Shown here: piece by piece, positions 56,389 to 64,000 of the stretch | Layout of the letters: each line of letters begins with the position of its first letter | Numbering within the stretch: position 1 is the first letter of the stretch | Assembly (NCBI GenBank): GCA_031216915.1 | Contig: CM062294.1 | Span: 163,201,455-163,265,454, forward strand | Direction: 5' to 3' | Length of the DNA: 64,000 bases | Origin: Pictodentalium vernedei | Lineage: Eukaryota > Mollusca > Scaphopoda > Dentaliida > Dentaliidae | Translations under genes and position numbers: made by a program | Notes under the pieces: model-generated | The model's database searches: none | Seen by the model: only the letters and a program-made list of their open reading frames with translations | Told to the model about the DNA's origin: nothing

Positions 56389-57400
56389 GAAAAAGTAAGA
56401 AACCATACAACTCCGAGACAGAAAGATAGGTGTGGGCTAGTCCAAAAGTAAGAAACCATACAACTCAACGAGAGAAAGATAGATGTGAGCAAGTCCAAAA
56501 GTAAGAAACCATACAACTCAACGATAGAATGATAGGTGTGGGCTAGTCTAAAAGTAAGAAACCATACAACTCAACGATAGAAAGATAGGCGTGGGCTAGT
56601 CCAAAAGTAAGAAACCATACAACTCAACGATAGAAAGATAGGCGTGGGATAGTCCAAAAGTAAGAAACCATACAACTCAGCGACAGAAAGATAGGTGTGG
56701 CTAGTCCAAAAGTAAGAAACCATACAACTCAACGACAGAAAGATAGGTGTGGGCTAGTCCAAAAGTAAGAAATCATACAACTCAACGATAGAAAGATAGG
56801 TGTGGGCTAGTCCAAAAGTAAGAAACTATACAACTCAACGATAGAAAGATAGGTGTGGGCTAGTCCAAAAGTAAGAAACAACACAACTCAACGATAGAAA
56901 GATAGGTGTGGGCTAGTTCAAGAGTAAGAAACCATACAACTCAACGATAGAAAGATAGGTGTGGGCTAGTCCAAAAGTAAGAAACCATACAACTCAACGA
57001 TAGAAAGATAGGTGTGAGCTGGTCCAAAAGTAAGAAACCATACAACTCAACGATAGAAAGATAGGTGTGGGCTAGTCCAAAAGTAAGAAACCATACAACT
57101 TAACGATAGAAAGATTAGTGTGGGCTAGTCCAAAAGTAAGAAACCACACAACTCAACGATAGAAAGATAGGTGTGGGCTAGTTCAAGAGTAAGAAACCAT
57201 ACAACTCAACGATAGAAAGATAGGTGTGAGCTGGCCCAAAAGTAAGAAACCATACAACTCAACGATAGAAAGATATGTGTGGGCTAGTCCAAAAGTAAGA
57301 AACCATACAACTCAATGATAGAGAGATAAGTGTGGGCTAGTCCAAAAGTAAGAAATCATACAACTCAACGATAGAAAGATAGGTGTGAGCTAGTCCAACG
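56389..57400. repeat. 53-bp satellite array, 19 copies
   Basis: The unit begins AAAAGTAAGAAACCATACAA and contains CTCAACGATAGAAAGATAGG and TGTGGGCTAGTCC. Nineteen AGTAAGAAA starts are spaced at 53 bp (one unit is 52 bp). The variants TTCAAGAGTAAG at units 11 and 16 and ACAACACAA/CCACACAA at 10 and 15 suggest a five-unit block duplication. Most units are over 90 percent identical by eye. Stop codons occur in the frames read; not coding. Confidence 0.95.
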
Positions 57401-57752
57401 TTGGACGGAAAGGCCGCAGTATAATATTTTGGTGTGGTACGCCCTCAAGAAATGCAATATGACATAATGCACTAAAAATTATATTACAGACTTCGGATGG
57501 AGGTTTGGACTAAGTGTGTGCCTATATTGACATTTTAGTTAAAACTACATCGTTGACGGGACTTATGAAATTGGCATATAAGAATTGAAATGCATAATAA
57601 ATCGCTTTATCAGAGAATGAATGAAGGATGGACGCGTGGGATTTCCAATGGTGCAATTAAACTGAGATTGCTACAGATGGGCCGTTAGTTAGATTTCTCG
57701 TGGTTTGATCACACTGGTCCTTGTCTTCAGTAATCGGGGTCGCATGTATTAA

Positions 57753-57990
57753 CCCTTTACCTAACCCGAAAAGCAGACGACACTTGCAAAAATAATTCTT
57801 GAATAACTATTTTTTTTCATTTTTTGTCTCAAAAACATAGGTTATGACCCCTCGTTGGAACGAGCTCGACGAGCTCGTTTGGGGTCATAACCTATGTTTT
57901 TGAGACAGAAAATGAAAAAAATAATGAAAATTAATTGGCGATTTTTGAGAATAGCGCTGGCCGGTTTTGGCCGTTACGTTAGGTAAAGGG
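57753..57990. mobile_element. piggyBac-like MITE, family B, near full length
   Basis: TTAA at 57749-57752 and 57991-57994; TIRs CCCTTTACCTAACCCGAAAA and CCCTTTACCTAACGTAACGG. The right arm of the palindrome is missing a few bases (CGAGCTCGTTTGGGGTCATA). Confidence 0.9.
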
Positions 57991-58126
57991 TTAACCTGCG
58001 TTGGAAATCCAACTGTCGTTTGTACAAACGTTCATATGACTGCACTGATATAAATGACGGAACCTTAGGCCGTGTGAGAGTACATTATAAAACAAGCAAA
58101 CACTGTGAATTAAATTGTAACAACTG

Positions 58127-58190
58127 AAATGGATTACCTGTCACTTTATCGGAGTATGAATGATAAAGTGACAGATAATTCAATTCATTT
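58127..58190. repeat. Hairpin
   Basis: AAATGGATTACCTGTCACTTTATC pairs with GATAAAGTGACAGATAATTC..ATTT around GGAGTATGAAT. Core arms CTGTCACTTTATC/GATAAAGTGACAG are perfect. Confidence 0.75.
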
Positions 58191-59004
58191 CTTTAAGCTT
58201 ATGGCACTCGCATTAGATCGAGCTCGTCCCAATTGTAACACACATGCCTTGACTTTCGAACCATGAATTGAAAATCCTGACTCGACCTCAGATTCTGAGA
58301 TGCGTTCCAAACCCCTAATTGGACCCCAGAACCACACCCGCGGTTGTTTTACCGGTTACCATACTCAAAAGGGGTCTTGGTCATTACCTCAAACTGTGAT
58401 ACTCACAACACTACTTCGTCCCTTTGGGACCTCACACAATCGGTTTGTGGGGGAGTGGGCGCGACCCTGTATCTTGTTCAACTGTCTATTCATTCCGTGA
58501 GGGTAGATATATATAATTGCCATTTACCAAAACTTGGGAACATACAGAGACAAAATATTGGTTACCAGCACTTTGGTACCAGCGCAAAAATATGTGAACT
58601 CTTGAAAAAAATGTATTAATGCTTTATTTTGTTACTTATACTTTTCTTTATTATTGTTTCAAATAACATGAGTAAGCAAACACTGATACCAGGCGAACCA
58701 CCAATCCATTATTACCTAGAATGGCCATCCATTTAACTAACGAGTTTGCGGCCATACAATACTTGGTGCTTGAACCACAATGAACGCCCAGCACCTGCAG
58801 GTGAGCTAGAAACGTTGCTACCGAGTCTCTAGTGCACCGGCAAGTCGAGTTCATTGAACATCACGTTCTCTCTCATTCTCAGATAAAAAAATATAAATTT
58901 ACTATTTAAACAAAATTAACATCTTTTGAATAATATTTAGCGGCGACCACCTGCTTACCGTAGGAACCTCAAAAGAAGAAAGACTAAATACCTCAAATAC
59001 ACTA
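58191..59004. other. Stretch without recognised gene
   Basis: No conserved frame and no repeat boundary recognised. Confidence 0.4.
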
Positions 59005-59246
59005 TAGTCGCCGTGGAGTGGTTGTAATCCACGCATGGGCAGTGATGTCCACGCATGTGTTTACCAGGTAATAAAAATCGTCAACACCAAAAGTTTAATT
59101 AATGAAGCACCGGATTATACCCGGTGCTTCATTAATTAATTTTTTGATGATTATTCCTGTAATTAGTATTTGTAATCTAATATTATTGCGTCCGTGGAAA
59201 TACAGCCCACTCCGAGGAAGGTGACTAGTCCACGGCGGCCGAACTG
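59005..59246. mobile_element. Mariner-like foldback MITE, family F, copy 3
   Basis: TA at 59003-59004 and 59247-59248; AGTCGCCGTGGAGTGG and GACTAGTCCACGGCGGCC ends; CCACGCATG repeats; perfect-looking tip TTAATTAATGAAGCACCGG with its complement. Confidence 0.82.
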
Positions 59247-59942
59247 TAGCTACTTCAATACAGGCTTCCAATCTAGCATGTGTCCTGAACCGACGTAGCT
59301 CAAGATTACTTTTTAGGATTTTGAATAGATATTTTCCGAACTTCACGCGAAGGGTACTTTTTCCAATTTTCTCATTTAACTTCAGACTGAATGATGAAGT
59401 CAGCCTGATTATTTGTATCAACAGAACCAAACAATATTCAAAAATAGGCGAACAGTTGCCCCTAAAGCAACCAACCGTTAACGCAGCACTTTGATTCTCA
59501 TCTTGTCGAAATTTAAGGTGTAGGATAATGGCATTGTGACACAATAGGGTTCTTGGAAAATCTGGACCAGTACTTTAGTGTAATAGAAGATACTCTCGAT
59601 CCTATAGCACTATGTGCTACTATTAAAAAGCCTAGATGGGGAGTACAAGTCCGTTACGGTTGTTTTGGGCGCATTTTGGTGATTTGGAGGGATTGTCGGC
59701 TTGTTTGTGGTAATTCTACAAAGTAAAATTACTCTTATACAAAGGAACGTACCTGTTATTGAAAAAAGAATGATTCGTGAGGAATCCGTATCAAATCCTC
59801 GTTTTGGGTGGTTTGGATGGATTGGTGGGTCTTTCTGGGTAATCAGATTTATTCCTATTCAAATGAACAAACCCTCCGCACATACCCCCGTCTTGATGTA
59901 GACCATTCAGGCTCATAGCAACCACGTGCTACCTTCGAAACC

Positions 59943-60120
59943 AAGATGGCGGCCTCCATCAGACAAAAATGATCGACAGAAATACTCTCACCCAACACGC
60001 GCTGCGCATGCGCACTAAGACAACGTGTCACTATGGAGATGACGTCACAAGATGGCCACTTCCGCGGGCTACCATGACAATCTAACATGACGTAATTGGG
60101 TCACATGACTGTGACGTCAC
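59943..60120. promoter_or_regulatory. Cluster of promoter-type transcription factor sites
   Basis: In 180 bp: AAGATGGCGGC (YY1-like, 59943-59953), TGCGCATGCGCA (perfect NRF1 palindrome, 60003-60014), TGACGTCA (CRE, 60040-60047), AAGATGGCCAC (second YY1-like, 60049-60059), ACTTCCGCGG (ETS-like, 60058-60067), GTCACATGAC (USF/E-box-like, 60100-60109) and GTGACGTCAC (CRE, 60111-60120). This set is typical of animal TATA-less, often bidirectional promoters. I recognise no exon on either side, so the transcript is unknown; a non-coding RNA, a small 5' UTR exon or a repeat-borne promoter are all possible. Confidence 0.6.
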
Positions 60121-63100
60121 TTCTCAGGTCCCCTCACTAGGTCCCCACAATGTGGCAAATAAGGTCAAGTGGCCGAAAGCTCCAGTTACTGATTGATTTT
60201 ATTATATAAAATATCACACTATCTACCTACCCACTGAAAAATGGCTGAATGGGAACATAGTTTATTAAGTGGCCAAAAAGCCCTCGGGGATTGAAATCTT
60301 TTTCCTATTTTCCCGGGGATACTCCCCGCCGCCATCTATAATTCTTTTAGCATCCCACCCCAGGTCTTGGGCATATATGACGCCCCTTGCTTAAGTATAT
60401 CCAGAGGGGAGACACTTTAGAGCCGCCACTGGACCCAGTGGAAGTAACGCAGGTATGTTGAAATATTAGATAGTCGAGATAATAATTCATAGCTTAGGGT
60501 TTTTAAAAATTTCGTTGTAATTAACTGTAGTATTGGTAGAAGTTTGTAGGGATTTATCCAAACGATGTACCGAACTCAGAAATAGAGACAACCAAAGGTA
60601 ACAAAAAAACCGTTAGAGAAAGAGTCATGGGGATTGTAACCAAAATTGGCGAGAGTAGACCAAAAGAAAGAGGTCTTCGTGTGGCCTGCGTGACAAAGAG
60701 AAGACATGTTTTGAAGAGTACCTTGACAATGGCACCATTGTAAGGGGAGGGGTGGTCACTGTTGTTCAAGCTGAGGTCGCGATCACTGGAGATTATGGGG
60801 AATTGGGGAAGACGGTGGAAAAGGAGAGCCAAATGTGTAACCTGGGCGTAGTGGTGACCTTAGAATATGTTTCATAAGGAAGTCCAAAATCTAAATCTTC
60901 TAGATCAAAATTCACTGGGAGCAGTATAATGAGAACGTGGGATGGGAGAATAAAGGACGTGGTTAGTGGTTGACACAAATGCGATGGTTAGTATGCTCAC
61001 TGGAGGGATTGTGAAGAATGGGGGTACAGGGTGTCTTCAAGCAGTTCGTCTCAGTATTGGGAGGAAAGATGCGTGGGAATCGGGAGGCAGTTGGAAGCAC
61101 ATGAGTAACCAAAACCTTCTCAACTGAGAACCACAGCAAATCAGCGGCCAGCCAAACTGTTATTAATAGTATATCGACCCACGTATATAGTGTCAAAGCC
61201 TCATCCATCTGTAGGGTTTGATCATCTAATGCTATGGGCACACAGGTCTTACATTACACGTATTTACTCCAGCTCAGTCCCGAGAAGCACATAATGTTTT
61301 ATTGCAGTTGACTGATACCGGACGAGACCGCTCGAACACATTCAACCAGGCACCTCTACAAAAGCGATCATCTTTTCTTCCAAGTACAAGGTTCGAAAGG
61401 TCGCCTGGGTTCTCTAGAAACCCTCAAGCGGATCAGATTTTTCAAAATGTTCCCGGGGAGTGTTCCCTTAATCCCACCAGTAGGAGAAGACACGCTCACG
61501 AACATCCACACCAGGGCTACGCACGTAGCTACTTTTCGGGCAAAATCTTCCAGCCCCCCCCCCCCCCCCCCCCCCCCCCCACCCCACGCAGCCATGGAAA
61601 AAAGTTGGCCCGTCGGTCTATATACGCCTGTGCTGGGTATAATCAGTGGAGTCGAAATATGATTAATATTATATAAATTCTCTGATCAACTTTGCCTAGT
61701 GATTTCTCCCTCAGAAGATTTATCAGGTGCTTGCTGAGAAATGGTGTGGGGGGGGGGGGCAGCGTGATCAGGTAGTGACGTATTCGTGACGCCCCCTCCT
61801 CCCCCCACCCTACAATTTTCCTATAAACTTTCTAGTGATTATACGTATTCGTCAGGGTTGTATTCGAAGATGCCATTTCTCTCATGCTATTAGTTATATA
61901 CTTTCTTAAAAGAAAATGGGTTACTTTGACTTGTGCCGGGTTATAGCGAAAACAGCACCGTGTGAAAACGGCACCTGGAGTAAACGGCACCGAGAGGAAA
62001 TTAATTCATTTAAATTCTGCCTTTTTCTGTGTTTCGTTTTGAAACCGAGTATTCAGCCTATGGTTCTCTAATAAATTTGTTGAAAATTGAGCAGTTAAAA
62101 ATAAGAGGATATATCTCTCTTCCCAACTATCTCATGGTTTTCTTGTTGTTTAGCAGTGACTTCTAAACATTAAAAGCAATAACAACCCTACCCCAACCCC
62201 ACCCTTTCCTCAGCCCTGGAATCTATCCAACCTGAATTCACGATACACCTCCTTCTTTATAATTTAACGCAGAAATCAAAATCTTGTGTATGTGTGTGTG
62301 TGTGGGGGGGGGGGGGGCGTGGGGGGGGGGGGGGGGGAGTCCGAATTCAAAGGACGTGCTAAGCTAAAAAATTAAAACAAGGTCTTTTAGGCCATATTTG
62401 GATGGGGGCAGCCCAAACCCAAGAAATCTGGATCTGGACCCCTGTGCCAAACCGAAAGTAACGGGCCCCGGATTTCACACGGTGCTGTGCTCATGTCACT
62501 GTCACACAAACAATCAAAGCCTAAATGGAGGTATGTAGCAACATACTACTGAGGGCAGTTGTCGGAAAGACATGACAAATTTGGAAAACTGGTACGGCAT
62601 ATATTAATAAAATAATTTACGTCTCGACTACAATACATGTATATTTTATTTATTCACTAACGCGTTTTGAATAAGACTTGAGTTTTATTTTGAACCATCA
62701 TCACGACTAACTGATATCCCAACTTCGTCAAAACACGCCTTCTGCAAAGGCAAGCCGTGAAAATTCAAATTTTACCTGTTCTCAAATGGACCGTCCCAGT
62801 TACGTCACTTGTGCATTGTCGCATAATGGACGCTCTTCCGAAAATACACACAAATTCCCATAGAGAATTAAAAAATTCGTTCATATAGTTTTCGAGCTAG
62901 CTAAAATCACAGAAACGTAACGACGGCGAAGTTAAATATATTACACGTAATCGGGAGCTGAAAACTAAAACATCTTTTCTTCATTTTGTTTTATTCCAGA
63001 GTTTATTTACCTTTGGGGGCTTATGGAAAGGACAGTCATACTTCAGGTTTTGAATTGATAAAAATTCAAATTGGCAACAGTGATGTCGAAAATAGTAGCG

Positions 63101-63413
63101 ATGATGTTCATCCTGTTCTTCAGAATTTCAAACGGCATAGGCATATTTAAGGAAATAAACAGAATATTATGAATGTATGTTTTATGCATTTAGTTTCGGC
63201 AATATATAACCTAACAGAATAATTTATATTAAAAACGGCTGAAAATGAGGAGTCTGTAGTTACTCCAAAGACACCAGTGGTAATGCCAGATATGTTTAAG
63301 GCAGAGAGAGATAGAGGTCGATTGGGGGGATTGATTCTGTAACTTCAATGCTTGTGGGGAGATTAATGGTCGGGATAAAAGTTTAAAGTGTAAAAGTCTT
63401 GGCGTGTCATTAA
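60121..63413. other. Long stretch without recognised gene
   Basis: Contains poly-C/G tracts at about 61555-61580, 61751-61760 and 62304-62338, a GTGTGT run near 62288, and otherwise no protein similarity or TIR pair that I can support. If the promoter-like cluster at 60 kb fires to the right, its first exon would be here. Confidence 0.4.
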
Positions 63414-63654
63414 CCCTCTCACTGCCGCGCCCACTTTATCCATATATGGAGGACCTTTATGTACGCCTGTATACAAGGACGCTTAATCAAATTTATGACA
63501 TACTTGGAACTCTATCATCTGATTAATTGTTGGAAAGAGCTAACCGAGCCCTTTCCAACAATTAATCAGATGGTAGCTTTGATCTGCGCATACAAGAACG
63601 TATAGATAATTATCATAAAATAGTTGACAATAGTTGCTTTCGGCAGCGAAAGTG
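63414..63654. mobile_element. TTAA element with CCCTCTCACTGCCG ends
   Basis: TTAA at 63410-63413 and TTAG at 63655-63658. The ends CCCTCTCACTGCCG and, inverted, CACTTTCGCTGCCGAAAGC form the TIR. The centre is a hairpin CATCTGATTAATTGTTGGAAAG with complement around AGCTAACCGAGC. A separate TTAA family from B, C and I. Confidence 0.78.
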
Positions 63655-63658
63655 TTAG

Positions 63659-63868
63659 TCCTCTACCTTACATAAAAAGCAGACGACACTTGCAAACAAA
63701 ATTATTGAATAACTATGTTTTTCATATTTTATGACTCCTCATTGCAGCGAGTTCGTTCCAATGAGAGACCTAAGCTATGTTTTCGAGGTCAAAAATAAAA
63801 AAAATAATGAAATGGTAATTCTCCTGACCAGCCCTGGCCAGTTTTTGGTCTTTACATTGGGTAAAGGT
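63659..63868. mobile_element. Family B MITE, decayed, abutting the previous element
   Basis: TCCTCTACCTTACATAAAAA, GCAGACGACACTTGCAAA, then a shrunken palindrome (CTCATTGCAGCGAGTTCGTT) and TTTACATTGGGTAAAGGTTG. Its left edge uses the same TTAG tetranucleotide that ends the element at 63414. Confidence 0.75.
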
Positions 63869-64000
63869 TGAACGGTTCATCGTGTAAGGTTTATCTGGAT
63901 TTGAGTGATGACTTAAGTCAGACTGGGGTGAACTTTGTAAGACCCAGGAAAAGTGGCTCCATATTTCTCGCAAACTACAGTTACTCAAATCTATATTTTC

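Noticed and set aside
56389-57400. Regular 53-bp repeats could be mistaken for a CRISPR array
   Set aside because: There are no unique spacers, every base of the unit is repeated, and the DNA is animal.
59095-59544. 149-codon frame on the - strand
   Set aside because: Overlaps the family F MITE at one end and shows no recognised motif; treated as chance.
61302-61676. 124-codon frame with poly-Pro
   Set aside because: Driven by the poly-C tract at about 61555-61580; the flanks do not look like protein.

Overview
This window is animal nuclear DNA: multi-exon coding with consensus splice sites, tRNA- and 5S-derived SINEs, a Penelope-like retroelement pair, hAT and LINE remnants, and a very high density of foldback transposons. 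The repeat mix and the many long poly-C/G tracts suggest a marine invertebrate, but the sequence alone does not fix the phylum. I see no bacterial genes, operons or CRISPR.

The only convincing host gene is the 3' part of a class A (rhodopsin-like) neuropeptide GPCR on the + strand. It has four exons, at 3130-3290, 9424-9583, 12714-12848 and 18555-18829, with matching intron phases. Together they encode TM4 to the C-terminus. The exons for the N-terminus and TM1-TM3 must lie before base 1. The TM6 and TM7 motifs point to the vasopressin / neuropeptide S / CCAP-receptor group. The introns are full of SINEs and hairpin elements.

From 18.8 to 36 kb the window is a mosaic of short non-autonomous transposons: a TTAA-flanked piggyBac-like family with TIRs beginning CCCTTT, TA-flanked mariner-like foldbacks, long-TIR elements, and SINEs that share one body or tail but carry different 5' heads. 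From 36.6 to 40.2 kb two decayed Penelope-like elements lie head to tail on the - strand, interrupted by a SINE and a TTAA element. A foldback with ~170-190 bp arms follows at 40.2-41.2 kb. A frameshifted hAT transposase and a LINE 3' fragment lie at 43.7-45.6 kb. Tandem arrays with unit sizes near 207 bp and 53 bp occupy 49.85-50.69 kb and 56.39-57.40 kb. A compact cluster of YY1, NRF1, CRE, ETS and USF-like sites at 59.94-60.12 kb looks like an animal TATA-less promoter with no recognisable downstream exon.

The most interesting points are the SINE head swapping (5S, tRNA and a third head on shared modules), the precise TTAA insertions testable against pre-insertion sequence, the foldback carrying a promoter-like core, and the orphan promoter near 60 kb. 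Apart from the GPCR exons and the broken transposon genes, most open frames here are chance or repeat-derived.
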